A stretch of DNA of 64,000 nt from Oscillospiraceae bacterium (GTDB lineage Bacteria; Bacillota; Clostridia; Oscillospirales; Ruminococcaceae): assembly GCA_021203065.1 (NCBI GenBank), contig JAJQBX010000027.1, forward strand, positions 34,701 through 98,700. Reading direction: 5' to 3'. Every line of letters starts with the position of its first letter. Position 1 is the first letter of the stretch. A program made the position numbers and the translations under genes. Shown piece after piece: positions 52,280 through 61,643 of the stretch. Below the pieces are notes generated by a model, which saw nothing but the letters and a program-made list of their open reading frames with translations, had not been told where the DNA came from and ran no database searches.

Positions 52280-54055
52280 ATGGACGGATCAAAACATAGT
52301 TCCCACATCCTCCGTCGCTTCATCCCATACCTCTGGAAATACAAATGGCTGATGATTTTCGACCTTTTCTGTGCCGCACTGACTACTCTTTGCGACATCG
52401 TTCTGCCGAAGATGATAAGCTATCTTACGAATGCGGCGGTGGATTCTTCCATTATCCTGACTGCTGAAAGCGTTCTTAAGCTTGCAGGGCTCTATATCGT
52501 CTTAAGAATTATCGATGCGGCGGCGAACTTCTATATGTCATCGACAGGGCATATCATGGGCGTCTATATTGAGACGGATATGCGCACCGACGCTTTCAGG
52601 CATCTGCAACGCCTAAGCTCCACATACTATTCCAATACTAAAGTCGGAACGATAATGGGCAGAATCACGAACGACCTTTTCGACGTGACAGAATTCGCCC
52701 ACCACTGCCCGGAGGAGTTCTTTATCGCAGCCATCAAGCTTGTGGCGTCGTTTGTAATCCTCTGCGGGACGAGTATAAGCCTTACCGCAATCATTTTCGC
52801 CTGCGTGCCGCTGATGGTGGTCTTAAGCTTCTTTCTCAACAAGAAGCTCAAAGCCATCTTCTACAAGCAGAGGGTGAAAGTGGGCGAGCTCAACTCCACT
52901 ATCGAGGACAGCCTCCTCGGTCAGCAGGTCATCAAGACCTTTGCCGCCGAGGACGAGGAGGAAGAGCGTTTCGAGAAAAACAATCAGGAATTCAAAGCCG
53001 TCAAAAAGAAGAGCTACTATATTCAGGCTACCTTGAACACCTCCACCAGAGTTTTCGACGGGATTATGTACACGGTTGTGCTATTGGCTGGCGGCTTGTT
53101 CTTGGTGAACGGCAGAATCAACGCCGGCGACCTCGTCGCATACGTCATGTATGTCGGGACGCTCATCACCACCATCCGCACTATTGTAAATTATCTCGAG
53201 CAGTTCCAGCGTGGAATGACCGGAATTGAGAGATTTCTTGAGATTATGGACACTCCCATCGACATCGCCGACAAGCCGGATGCCCGGGATCTGACAGTGA
53301 AATCGGGCGAAATCGAGTTTAAAGACGTCAGCTTCGAGTACCCGGACGACCACAACAAGGTTTTGCACCATGTCAATCTCAAGATCAATCCGGGAGAAAA
53401 GCTTGCCCTCGTCGGACCGTCAGGCGGCGGAAAGACGACCCTTGTCAGCCTTATTCCCCGTTTCTACGATGTGACCGACGGCGAAATCATGATTGATGGG
53501 CAAGACATCCGGGATGTGACCTTAAAGAGCCTTAGAACCTCCGTCGGCGTCGTCCAGCAGGACGTATATCTTTTCAGCGGAACAGTTGCGGAGAATATCG
53601 CCTACGGAGACTTTAATGCCACGAGGGAAGACATCATCAAAGCCGCAAAGCTTGCAGGAGCTGACAGCTTCATAAGTGAGCTCAAAGACGGCTACGACAC
53701 CTATGTCGGCGAGCGAGGCGTCAAGCTCTCGGGAGGACAGAAGCAGAGAATCTCGATAGCAAGGGTGTTTCTCAAGAATCCCCCGATTCTTCTTTTGGAC
53801 GAGGCTACAAGTGCCCTCGACAACGAAAGTGAAGTCCTTGTCGGAAGAAGCCTCGATCGTCTTTCAGAGGGCAGAACCACCCTCACCATCGCCCACCGGC
53901 TCACCACCATCAAAAATGCCGACCGCATAATTGTCTTGGGCACGGACGGCATCGAGGAAGAGGGCACGCATGAAGAGCTTCTTTCCCATGGCGGGCTGTA
54001 TTACAGATTATGGAACGGGCTTATCGAGGGGGAGACGATGGGGAACAGGGCTTAG
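52280..54055 (+). CDS. ABC exporter, fused permease and ATPase (MsbA/multidrug type)
   Basis: The 591-residue half-transporter has six membrane helices (about 1-310) and an ATPase domain: GPSGGGKTT (Walker A), QQDVYLFSGTVAENIAYG, LSGGQKQR signature, ILLLDEATSALD (Walker B), IAHRLTTI (switch His). It should work as a homodimer exporting lipids, drugs or peptides; the cargo is not readable. The start is set by GTG/ATG spacing after the HAD stop (ATG 52280). It is second in the HAD-ABC pair. Confidence 0.92.
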   Translation: MDGSKHSSHILRRFIPYLWKYKWLMIFDLFCAALTTLCDIVLPKMISYLTNAAVDSSIILTAESVLKLAGLYIVLRIIDAAANFYMSSTGHIMGVYIETDMRTDAFRHLQRLSSTYYSNTKVGTIMGRITNDLFDVTEFAHHCPEEFFIAAIKLVASFVILCGTSISLTAIIFACVPLMVVLSFFLNKKLKAIFYKQRVKVGELNSTIEDSLLGQQVIKTFAAEDEEEERFEKNNQEFKAVKKKSYYIQATLNTSTRVFDGIMYTVVLLAGGLFLVNGRINAGDLVAYVMYVGTLITTIRTIVNYLEQFQRGMTGIERFLEIMDTPIDIADKPDARDLTVKSGEIEFKDVSFEYPDDHNKVLHHVNLKINPGEKLALVGPSGGGKTTLVSLIPRFYDVTDGEIMIDGQDIRDVTLKSLRTSVGVVQQDVYLFSGTVAENIAYGDFNATREDIIKAAKLAGADSFISELKDGYDTYVGERGVKLSGGQKQRISIARVFLKNPPILLLDEATSALDNESEVLVGRSLDRLSEGRTTLTIAHRLTTIKNADRIIVLGTDGIEEEGTHEELLSHGGLYYRLWNGLIEGETMGNRA

Positions 54056-54068
54056 GGGCAATTGGTAC

Positions 54069-54097
54069 TTGCTAAACAGGGGATTTTGTGATATTAT
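54069..54097 (+). promoter_or_regulatory. promoter of the PBP2 gene
   Basis: TTGCTA near 54069, a 17-nt spacer and TATTAT near 54092-54097. Confidence 0.55.
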
Positions 54098-54155
54098 AGC
54101 TCTATTATTAGTTGGTATTTCCGTCCGGCATTGCATTATCTAAAGGAGATTACCC

Positions 54156-56258
54156 ATGCTAAAACGCACCTTTGAAATCCTCCGTGTTGTATTCACCATC
54201 GCCCTTGTTGTGGTGGCGGTTGTTTATGCGGGGATTAAGCTCATGAAAATCCAGATTGTCGACGGGGAGATGTATCTTTCCCTCTCGAAATCCTCCACCA
54301 CCGCTGAGAAGACGGTCTATGCCGCACGTGGCGAGATTGTTGACCGTAACGGCGTCCTGCTTGTTGAGAACGAGGTTTCCTACAACATTATCATCGAATA
54401 TTCTTTCTTCCCGAGCGACAACGAGACGCAGAACGAGATTATTTTGGCTGTTGCGAAAATCTTGGAGGAGGACGGCGTTGAATGGATTGACGAGACGCCG
54501 ATAACTTTTGAGTCGCCATATGAATTTTCTGACGACGCCACCGATTCGGAAATCTCGAAGATAAAGGACGAGTTAAGGCTCAACAGCTACGCCACCGCCG
54601 AAAACTGCATTGACCGGCTCATCGAGAACTACGACATTTCGGACGACTACACCGACGAGGAGAAGCGGATAATCGCCGGAATCAGGTATCAGATGCTTAT
54701 CGGGGACTTCTCCGCCTCGATTGACTACACCTTTGCAACAGGCGTCCCCGTCGAGACAGTCTCAAAGATAAAGGAGCTTGCAAACGAGCTCGAGGGCGTC
54801 GACATTGCGGAGAGCTATGAGCGTGTTTACGTTCAGGGAGACGTCGCTCCGCACATCGTAGGCTATGTGGGACCCGTGTATGCCGAGGAGTATGAAGAGC
54901 TCAAGGCGGACGGCTATCTCATAAGCGACACTATTGGAAAAAGCGGAATAGAAAAAGCCCTCGAAAGCGTTCTTCGGGGGACTAATGGCACGAATATTGT
55001 GACCGTTTCGAGCGACGGAACAACGGAGGAATCGGTCTCAGAAGAGGTCGAACCGGGCAACACCGTCATGCTCACAATCGACTCCGAGTTCCAGCAAGCC
55101 TGTCAGGAGATTCTGGACACCCACATAAGCTATCTTCGGGACGGGGTTCTCACCAAAACCGACTCTTCAACCGGCGAGGAGCTCGACTTCTCCGACTGCG
55201 AAGCGGGTGCAATCGTTGTCCTCGACGTCAAGACCGGAGCCGTCTTGGCGGCGGCAACAAGCCCGAGCTACGATATAAACGACCTTCTTGAGGACTATTC
55301 ATCGGTTCTCAACGCCGACGGCTCGCCTCTTTATAACAGAGCGTTTGACGGGCTCTATCGCCCCGGTTCTGTCATGAAAACTGTCACCGCAACTGCGGCA
55401 CTGGCAGAGGGAATTATAGACATAACCACAAAATACACCTGCTCAAGGCGGTATAACTATCTCGACATCACCGTCAACTGCACCGGCTCGCACGGCTCGA
55501 TAAACGTCGTGACCGCCATCCAGAAGAGCTGCAACATCTTCTTCTATCAGGTGATTCAGGAGGTCGGGCTCGACCTGTTCTTGGAGTATGAAGCCGCCTA
55601 CGGTCTTGGAGAAGACCCCGGGCTCGAAATAAGCGCATCGTCAGGCTATCTTGCAAGCCCCGACACCTTTGCGGACCTTGGTCTTGAATGGACCTCGGGA
55701 CAGCTTCTTCAGGCGGCAATCGGGCAATCGGAGGTAGCTGTGACTCCTTTACAGATGGCGGGAATTGCTCTTACTATCGCAAACGGCGGAGTGAGATATA
55801 AGCCGTATCTCGTCGACTCCATCTGGGACTACAACATGACCGAATGTCTTTCTGAAACTGAGCCGGAGGTCGCCTATGTAATAGATGCCGACTATGACGA
55901 GGTCTTTGCACCGATAATTGAGGGAATGATTTTAGCGGGGGAGAACACCACCTCCGCAACATACTACGCCTCTAACGAGACGAACGCATTCTTGGCACAG
56001 TTCTCGACCGACGCCCTCCCCGAAAGTGTCGCCATCAAGACAGGAACGCCTCAGGCTAGTAACACCGCCACCCAGAACTCGACCGTCATCGGCTTCTACC
56101 CCGCCGACGACCCGGAAATAGCTTTCGCCGTCGTAATCGAAAACGGCGAATACGCCAAGTACACCGTCAGAAAGATCATCGAAGCCTACTACGGCTGGAC
56201 AACAGAAGAGGTCGACCTTGGGAATGGGATGATGGAGAGTGTGATTGTGACTGAGTAA
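54156..56258 (+). CDS. penicillin-binding protein 2, class B transpeptidase
   Basis: The 700-residue protein has one N-terminal membrane helix, the pedestal domain (YAARGEIVDRNGVLLVENEVSYNI), a linker domain, and a transpeptidase domain. That domain has the SxxK active Ser (RPGSVMKTVT, about 410), SxN (KSCNIFFYQ) and KTG (AIKTGTPQ). This is the MrdA/PBP2-type partner of RodA in side-wall synthesis, matching mreCD elsewhere in the window, but spore-specific SpoVD-like roles cannot be excluded. AAAGGAG lies before ATG 54156. It is monocistronic and ends at repeat copy 8. Confidence 0.92.
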   Translation: MLKRTFEILRVVFTIALVVVAVVYAGIKLMKIQIVDGEMYLSLSKSSTTAEKTVYAARGEIVDRNGVLLVENEVSYNIIIEYSFFPSDNETQNEIILAVAKILEEDGVEWIDETPITFESPYEFSDDATDSEISKIKDELRLNSYATAENCIDRLIENYDISDDYTDEEKRIIAGIRYQMLIGDFSASIDYTFATGVPVETVSKIKELANELEGVDIAESYERVYVQGDVAPHIVGYVGPVYAEEYEELKADGYLISDTIGKSGIEKALESVLRGTNGTNIVTVSSDGTTEESVSEEVEPGNTVMLTIDSEFQQACQEILDTHISYLRDGVLTKTDSSTGEELDFSDCEAGAIVVLDVKTGAVLAAATSPSYDINDLLEDYSSVLNADGSPLYNRAFDGLYRPGSVMKTVTATAALAEGIIDITTKYTCSRRYNYLDITVNCTGSHGSINVVTAIQKSCNIFFYQVIQEVGLDLFLEYEAAYGLGEDPGLEISASSGYLASPDTFADLGLEWTSGQLLQAAIGQSEVAVTPLQMAGIALTIANGGVRYKPYLVDSIWDYNMTECLSETEPEVAYVIDADYDEVFAPIIEGMILAGENTTSATYYASNETNAFLAQFSTDALPESVAIKTGTPQASNTATQNSTVIGFYPADDPEIAFAVVIENGEYAKYTVRKIIEAYYGWTTEEVDLGNGMMESVIVTE

Positions 56259-56263
56259 CCCCA

Positions 56264-56455
56264 GCCGCCTCCCTCCGGTCGGCGGACCCCTCAGTCAGCT
56301 TCGCTGACAGCTCCCCTTTCAGGGGAGCCTATTTTTGTTCTCTCAAAAGTTTATTAGAGAAATAAAAAGCCTCCCCTGAAAGGGGAGGGGGACCGGCGAA
56401 GCCGGTGGAGGGGTCGGCGAGCCCGCAGGGCGAGCCGCTTCACCACAGGCGATGG
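56264..56455. repeat. GC-rich dispersed palindromic repeat, copy 8
   Basis: A full unit: ACCCCTCAGTCAGCTTCGC, AGCTCCCC/GGGGAGCC, the AT-rich middle TATTTTTGTTCTCTCAAAAG, CCTCCCCTGAAAGGGGAGG, GGAGGGGTCGGCGAGCCC. It lies between convergent genes. Confidence 0.85.
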
Positions 56456-56460
56456 AGCGA

Positions 56461-57006
56461 TTATTCTTCTTCACTCCAGAAATCGCATCCTACCATATAC
56501 CACTTTCCTCCGGTCTTGAGGACGAAGCATTCGAATTCGATGTCGCTTTCTGAAAGCGAGCCGGAGAAGTTGGCGTTGACGTAGACGCCATAGACGTTGG
56601 TTGTGTTGATTGAGCTGCCGTAGATCTCCTCATAGCTTTCGGCGAAGTAGTCGATATACTCGTCATCGGGACGGGTGGCTTCTCCGAAAGTAAGGGTGAT
56701 AGTGACGTCCTCACCGAATTCGTCAAAGACGTCGTAATAGAGCTCATCCATGTACTGGTACTCGGAATACTCGAGGTCCTCCCTCTCCGTCTCATAGTCA
56801 GAGGCAATCGCTGATGGCATGGTGTCGACATAGGACGAGAAATCCCTGTCCGCAATGGCGGTGAAATACTGGGAAATGACATCCTCATACCCCGTCCCCA
56901 CTCCAAACAGCGAGTTCCGGAACACAAACAGAAGCAAAAGCACCGCCACCACAATAATCGCAATGAGAGCATATAGCTCTTTTTTTATGGACTTTTTAGA
57001 CTCCAT
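56461..57006 (-). CDS. membrane-anchored acidic protein of unknown function
   Basis: The 181-residue protein has a basic N-terminus (MESKKSIKKE), one membrane helix (about 11-33) and an acidic outer domain rich in Tyr, Asp and Glu. The pattern YEDVISQYFTAIADRDFSSYVDTM and ending GKWYMVGCDF suggests an NTF2/DUF4878-like cone fold of the kind used for small-ligand or cell-wall sensing. The family was not recognised with confidence. ATG 57006 has GGAGC upstream. It lies downstream of glyS on the same strand after a 41-nt gap with short repeats. Confidence 0.65.
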   Translation of the reverse strand: MESKKSIKKELYALIAIIVVAVLLLLFVFRNSLFGVGTGYEDVISQYFTAIADRDFSSYVDTMPSAIASDYETEREDLEYSEYQYMDELYYDVFDEFGEDVTITLTFGEATRPDDEYIDYFAESYEEIYGSSINTTNVYGVYVNANFSGSLSESDIEFECFVLKTGGKWYMVGCDFWSEEE

Positions 57007-57024
57007 CTTGTGCTCCTTTCAAAC

Positions 57025-57052
57025 AATTACGCATTACGAATTACGCATTAAA
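57025..57052. repeat. ATTACG(A/C) short tandem array
   Basis: ATTACGCATTACGAATTACGCATTA, a 7/8-mer array like those at 4579 and 42417, located between glyS and the next gene. Confidence 0.75.
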
Positions 57053-58430
57053 ACTCAATCTTACTACTGATATAATTCTCCAGCTCCCCTATCGGCATTC
57101 TCACCTGCTCCATTGTGTCTCTGTCACGGACAGTGACGCAGTTATCCGTCTGGGAATCGAAGTCGTAGGTGATGCACCACGGAGTGCCTATTTCGTCCTC
57201 ACGGCGGTAACGCTTGCCGATTGAACCGGTGTCGTCGAAGTCGATCATCAGCTTCTTCGAGAGATCACTATAGACTCTCTCAAAAGCTTCGCCTGAAAGC
57301 TTCTTCGAAAGAGGAAGCACCGCCGCCTTGTAGGGGGCGACAACCGGGCTGAGGTGAAGTACTGTTCTCACGTCGTTCTTCTCAGCGTCGATGACCTCTT
57401 CATCGTAGGCTTCGCAGAGAAGAGCCAAGACCGTTCTGTCAAGACCATAGGTCGACTCTATGATATACGGGATGAACTTCTCGTTGGTTTCGGGGTCTAA
57501 ATATTCAAGCTTAGTGCCACTGTACTCCTGATGACGGGTGAGGTCGTAGTTGGTCCTGTTGTGAGTGCCGTTAATCTCGCCCCAGCCGAACGGGAAGAGG
57601 AATTCAATGTCGCATGCAGCCTTTGCGTAGTGCGCAAGCTTCTCGTGGTCGTGGAATCTTAGGTGCTCTGCGGGAATTCCCAAATCCTCGAAGTACTTCT
57701 TTCCGAACTCCTTGAAGTAGTCGTAGAGCTCGCCGTCTGTGCCCTCCTTGCAGAAGGTCTGGAACTCCATCTGTTCAAATTCAATGGTTCTGAAAGTGAA
57801 GTTGCCGGGAGTTATCTCGTTTCTGAAAGCCTTTCCTATCTGTCCTATCGAGAACGGGAGCTTTGCACGCATCGTGCGCTGGACGTTAAGAAAGTTGACA
57901 TACTCGCCCTGAGCGTTTTCCGGTCTAAGATAAATTATATTCTTCGCATCCTCGGTGACTCCACGGTAGGTCTGGAACATGAGGTTGAATTCACGGATGT
58001 CGGTGAAGTTGTGCTTGCCGCAGTGGGGGCAAGGGATGTGGTGCTCCTTGATGTAGTCAAACATCTCAGCTTTCGTCATTCCGTCGGCATGAGCATTCGG
58101 GTCGAAGTCGTCGATGAGGTTGTCGGCACGGAAGCGCATCTTGCACTCCTTGCAGTCAAGAAGCGGGTCGGAGAAGCTTGCGACATGTCCGCTCGCCTCC
58201 CACACTCTCGGGTGCATGAGAATGTCTGCGTCGACCTCATAGCTGTTTCTACGCTCCTGAATGAATCTCTTTCTCCATGTGTCCTTGACGTTATTCTTCA
58301 TTCTTGCGCCAAGAGGACCATAGTCCCATGTATTAGCCAAGCCGCCATAGATGTCGCTACCGGCGAATATAAACCCTCTGCCCTTGCAGAGAGCCACAAT
58401 TTTGTCCATAGTCTTTTCAGTATTGTCCAT
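57048..58430 (-). CDS. glyQS: glycyl-tRNA synthetase, single-chain class II
   Basis: The 460-residue enzyme has class II motifs: [17 protein letters not shown] (motif 1), [25 protein letters not shown] (motif 2, with FRNEI), and [14 protein letters not shown] (motif 3). Zinc-type cysteine pairs CKECKMR and CPHCGKH are present, plus the C-terminal anticodon-binding domain ([20 protein letters not shown]). It charges tRNA-Gly. This is the dimeric alpha2 form seen in Gram-positives and archaea rather than the alpha2beta2 form. Promoter at 58471-58499; start ATG 58430 after AAAGGGCAG. Confidence 0.96.
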   Translation of the reverse strand: MDNTEKTMDKIVALCKGRGFIFAGSDIYGGLANTWDYGPLGARMKNNVKDTWRKRFIQERRNSYEVDADILMHPRVWEASGHVASFSDPLLDCKECKMRFRADNLIDDFDPNAHADGMTKAEMFDYIKEHHIPCPHCGKHNFTDIREFNLMFQTYRGVTEDAKNIIYLRPENAQGEYVNFLNVQRTMRAKLPFSIGQIGKAFRNEITPGNFTFRTIEFEQMEFQTFCKEGTDGELYDYFKEFGKKYFEDLGIPAEHLRFHDHEKLAHYAKAACDIEFLFPFGWGEINGTHNRTNYDLTRHQEYSGTKLEYLDPETNEKFIPYIIESTYGLDRTVLALLCEAYDEEVIDAEKNDVRTVLHLSPVVAPYKAAVLPLSKKLSGEAFERVYSDLSKKLMIDFDDTGSIGKRYRREDEIGTPWCITYDFDSQTDNCVTVRDRDTMEQVRMPIGELENYISSKIEF

Positions 58431-58470
58431 ATTAATCTGCCCTTTCGAGAGGTGATATTATTTCGAGACT

Positions 58471-58499
58471 ATTGTAGCGCATTTTGTGTGGAAAGTCAA
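58471..58499 (-). promoter_or_regulatory. glyQS promoter
   Basis: Minus-strand TTGACT (58494-58499), a 17-nt spacer and TACAAT (58471-58476). No T-box leader was seen in the short leader. Confidence 0.7.
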
Positions 58500-58523
58500 G
58501 TAGGGGCGGATATTATCCGCCCG
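58499..58523. repeat. GTAGGGGCGGATATTATCCGCCC palindrome
   Basis: A perfect GGCGGATATTATCCGCC core. The same element occurs at 42200, and a decayed one follows the M18 gene at 63908. Confidence 0.8.
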
Positions 58524-58563
58524 AAACATCGTCTCAATCCGGGTACTCCCATAGTACACAAAA

Positions 58564-58618
58564 GGCTCCCCTTCTCAAGGGGAGCTGGCTGCGCCGCAGG
58601 CGCAGACTGAGAGGTTCC
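58564..58618. repeat. GC-rich dispersed palindromic repeat, copy 9 (half unit)
   Basis: AGGCTCCCCTTCTCAAGGGGAGCTGGCTGCGCCGCAGGCGCAGACTGAGAGG-type half unit. It contains the stop codon and last codons of the truncated ROK gene. Confidence 0.82.
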
Positions 58619-59225
58619 GTACCACCCTCCCGCACCCGAACACATACATCCCCTCGGGATTGACGGGGGTAAAAGTGCTGGCGGAGTAGGAGATTATCCG
58701 ATCGGCGGGCTCTATCAGGATGGGGAGGCTCTCCGGGATGCCGGGGATTTCCGGCGATTCGCTGTCAGAAAGCCCCAAGTATTTCAGGTCGCTCCGAAGC
58801 AAACATATTCCCAAGCCAAAGAGCTTACTTACAGGGATGTGGCAGTCGGAGAGGATTTCTCTGCCGGCTCTTAAACCCTCAGAAATGATATACTCGCCCG
58901 TCGCATTTTCGGGGAGATTTATAATTCTGTGGGACAGGGTGTCGCCCCTGATGGTGCAAAGACCGACGCTTAAGATGTTGGCGTAGAGCCCCGCTCCCAT
59001 CGCAAAGCCGTAGGAGATGTCGACGTCAAGAAGCTGATTTCTCCTGCCCTTGCCGGGGGTGTTTTTGTAGCCGCTTTCGTAGAGGATTCCCTTTTCGATG
59101 AGCTCAACCGTCACTTCCGTTATGAGCGAGCTTGAAACCGAAAGCCGGCGAGCCATCTCTGAGCGGGACATTGCGCCCTCACTCAGGATGAGCTCAATCA
59201 GTCTCGTCTGTGTCTTTTGCTTCAT
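58575..59225 (-). pseudogene. truncated ROK-family regulator (NagC/XylR type)
   Basis: The 216-residue product has an N-terminal winged helix (SEGAMSRSEMARRLSVSSSLITEVTVELIEKG, about 14-45) and the start of a ROK/sugar-kinase-like domain (GKGRRNQLL, AMGAGLYANILSVGL). ROK regulators are usually near 380 residues, and the DxGGTxxK region and the zinc CxxGxxGC motif are absent. The last dozen or so codons (NLSVCACGAASSP) lie inside repeat copy 9, so the repeat seems to have replaced or cut off the 3' half. ATG 59225 overlaps the kinase gene by 32 nt. DNA binding may survive; the ligand domain is incomplete. Confidence 0.65.
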
Positions 59226-60795
59226 TTCTTGTGTCCTTGGCTTCCTTTGTGGGGAGCTTCTTTGAGTCCTTTGGCTTCTCCTCCGGCTTCTTCGGCTCAG
59301 CTCTCTTTATCTCGAACCAGAATGTAGAGCCCTTGCCGACTTCGCTTATTACTCCGAAGCGGTAGCCGTGAAGCTCCAATATCTCCTTGACTATCGAAAG
59401 CCCCAAGCCTGTTCCAATTACGTCACGCTTGGTGCGCTCGCCTCTGTAGTAGCGGTCAAACACTCTCGGGAGCTTGTCCTTTTCGATTCCGACGCCGAAG
59501 TCCTGAACCTCGATTCTGACAGAGGTCTCCTGATTTATCTGACGGATGATAATCTTTCTTGAGTCGCCCGAGTAGTTGACGGCGTTGTTGATGAAGTTGT
59601 ACATAACCTGTCCAAGCTTCTGCGTGTCGCCCCAGAGGGTGACCTCCTCGTCCTCCTCGAAAACGAACTCATAGCCCTGCTTTTCGGAGAAGATCTGGTA
59701 TTTCGAGAGGATTTCATCCAAGAATTCCTTCGAGGAGAATTCGGTGCGGTTGATGTTCGAGCTTCCGCTCTGGAGCTTTGAGAGCTCCATAAGGCTGGAA
59801 ACTAAGAGCGAAAGGCGGTCGGTCTCCTCAATTATGACGTTAAGGTGCTCCTCACGCTTTTCGGGGTTGTCGCCCGAAAGATCCCTTATCATCTCGGCAT
59901 ACGCCTTTATCATTGTCAAGGGCGTTCTCAGGTCGTGGGAGACATTCGCAATGAGGTCGTTTCTAAGCTCCTCAGTCTTAGACATTTCGGAAGCGGCATA
60001 ATTGAGCGTTTCCGCAAGCTCGTTAACCTCCGCATATGAGCCCTCGGGGAATCTGACGGTATAGTCCCCAGCCGCAAGGTGGTGTGCAAGAGCGGTGATA
60101 TTCGTAAACGGGCGTGAAAGCCTCGAGGAGAGCATGAGGGTTATGATAAGAGCTATGAAGAATGTGACGAGTGCGATTATCACAAACTGCTCCTTTATAA
60201 TCTCGACGGTCGAGGTTATCGGCTCGAGCGAGGCGTTTATGAAGAGAAGATAGCCGCTTGAGCCGAGTGCCGGCTTTTCGAGGACTTCTCCATAGACAAG
60301 CTCTGTAGTTCCGAACCGCTCGTTATTATTGGTGATGATAATCTTCTGGTTGTCGGAATTAAGGAGCTCGTTTCGGTACTGGAAGAGGAGGATATTTGTA
60401 CTCGCAGTCAGAACCGAAGAGCCCATATAGTCGCTCTGGGCGATGACATTTCCTGCCCAGTCGGTGATGATTATAGCCATGCCGTTCTCATAGGCGATCT
60501 CTTCGATGAGGTCGTCGGAAGCTGTCGGGTCATCAGCGTCGAAAGCCGCCGCAATCTGCGCCGCAGAGGAGATAATCTTGCGCTTCTTCGAGATTTCGTA
60601 ATAGTCGCTAAGCGATACCACCTGAAACAGCCAGATGAGTATAAGGATAACGGCTGTAAATACGGAGAAATACAGCCATATCGTTGACCGAAGAGTCGGT
60701 GCTTTTTTGTTAAGGTTCTGGGAAGAGTGCTTACCCGCCTTTTTTGCCTTGGGCAGGCTCGTTCCCAAGCTCTGATTACTTGTTGATGTTGTCAA
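59194..60795 (-). CDS. sensor histidine kinase (HAMP, HisKA, HATPase)
   Basis: The 533-residue protein has two membrane helices (about 40-64 and 203-226) around an outer sensor domain. A HAMP domain follows, then HisKA with the phospho-His in NVSHDLRTPL, and ATPase boxes YNFINNAVNYSG, VQDFGVGIEKDKLPRVFDRYYRGE and GTGLGLSIVK. The C-terminal 35 residues are a Lys/Asp/Glu-rich tail. It phosphorylates the response regulator encoded just upstream; the signal is unknown. The start is probably TTG 60795, overlapping the regulator gene by 20 nt, but it is weakly supported. Its end overlaps the ROK gene. Confidence 0.93.
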   Translation of the reverse strand: MTTSTSNQSLGTSLPKAKKAGKHSSQNLNKKAPTLRSTIWLYFSVFTAVILILIWLFQVVSLSDYYEISKKRKIISSAAQIAAAFDADDPTASDDLIEEIAYENGMAIIITDWAGNVIAQSDYMGSSVLTASTNILLFQYRNELLNSDNQKIIITNNNERFGTTELVYGEVLEKPALGSSGYLLFINASLEPITSTVEIIKEQFVIIALVTFFIALIITLMLSSRLSRPFTNITALAHHLAAGDYTVRFPEGSYAEVNELAETLNYAASEMSKTEELRNDLIANVSHDLRTPLTMIKAYAEMIRDLSGDNPEKREEHLNVIIEETDRLSLLVSSLMELSKLQSGSSNINRTEFSSKEFLDEILSKYQIFSEKQGYEFVFEEDEEVTLWGDTQKLGQVMYNFINNAVNYSGDSRKIIIRQINQETSVRIEVQDFGVGIEKDKLPRVFDRYYRGERTKRDVIGTGLGLSIVKEILELHGYRFGVISEVGKGSTFWFEIKRAEPKKPEEKPKDSKKLPTKEAKDTRNEAKDTDETD

Positions 60796-61465
60796 ACTTG
60801 TATCCCATTCCTCTCAAGGTGACAATCAGGTCTCTGTATGGACCCAAGCTGTTTCTGAGCATTTTGATGTGGGTGTCAACCGTTCTGTCGTCGCCATAGA
60901 AGTCATATCCCCAGACCTCTTCAAGAAGCTTCTCACGGGACATTGCGATATTCATGTTCTTCGCAAGATAGAAGAGGATGTCGTACTCCTTAGGGGTCAT
61001 CTGCGCTTTCTTGCCGTCGATGATTACTTCACGTGCGGCGAAGTTGATTTCGAGTCCCTCATACCGAAGAACATCGACAGAATCGGGGTTCTTCCGTCTC
61101 TTGATGGCAACCTTGACACGAGCCATCAGCTCTTTCGGTGAGAAGGGCTTCACAACATAGTCGTCGATTCCCACTTCAAAGCCGAAGAGCTTGTCATATT
61201 CCTCGCCACGAGCTGAGAGCATGATGACGGGTGCGTTTGAATATTTCTTTATTTCCTTGCATGCGGAATAGCCGTCGAGGCGGGGCATCATTATATCCAT
61301 GATTATGCAGTCATAGCCGTGCTTGGCGTTCTTGACCTTTTCGATAGCATCCATGCCATCAGCGGCTTCATCCACCTCGTAACCCTCAAACAGGGCGTAT
61401 TCCTTGACGACTTCCCTTATCTTCTGCTCGTCGTCGACAATTAAGATTCTTGATACATCAGCCAT
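60776..61465 (-). CDS. OmpR/PhoB-type response regulator
   Basis: The 229-residue protein has a receiver domain with acidic pocket DDE (about 10-12), phospho-Asp in CIIMDIMMPRLDGY and the conserved Lys in VVKPFSPKEL. A winged-helix DNA-binding domain follows (LTPKEYDIL-like MTPKEYDILFYLA, RTVDTHIKMLR). It is phosphorylated by the kinase encoded next and controls transcription of unknown targets. First of three overlapping genes (regulator, kinase, ROK fragment). ATG 61465 follows AAAGGACG. Length is standard. Confidence 0.95.
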   Translation of the reverse strand: MADVSRILIVDDEQKIREVVKEYALFEGYEVDEAADGMDAIEKVKNAKHGYDCIIMDIMMPRLDGYSACKEIKKYSNAPVIMLSARGEEYDKLFGFEVGIDDYVVKPFSPKELMARVKVAIKRRKNPDSVDVLRYEGLEINFAAREVIIDGKKAQMTPKEYDILFYLAKNMNIAMSREKLLEEVWGYDFYGDDRTVDTHIKMLRNSLGPYRDLIVTLRGMGYKFDNINK

Positions 61466-61588
61466 TTTAAAACGTCCTTTCAGGTTTTAAGCAGACCTAC
61501 TGATTAATGTCTGCTACTATTATAATAGCGGATAAATGTGTCGAAAGTATGAAATTTTACGGATAGTTCAATGTTTTATCCCAAGAGG

Positions 61589-61617
61589 TTGAAATTTCGG
61601 ACGGGAAGTGGTAGAAT
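61589..61617 (+). promoter_or_regulatory. promoter of the MTA/SAH nucleosidase and M18 fusion genes
   Basis: TTGAAA (61589-61594), a 17-nt spacer and TAGAAT (61612-61617). Confidence 0.65.
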
Positions 61618-61643
61618 TAGAGATAGAAATGGAGTTGATACCA

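Noticed and set aside
58431..58470. T-box leader for glyQS
   Set aside because: The leader is only about 35 nt and lacks the conserved T-box sequence and antiterminator.
57663..58610. 315-codon open frame on the plus strand
   Set aside because: It is antisense to glyQS and runs into a dispersed repeat; the product shows no family features.
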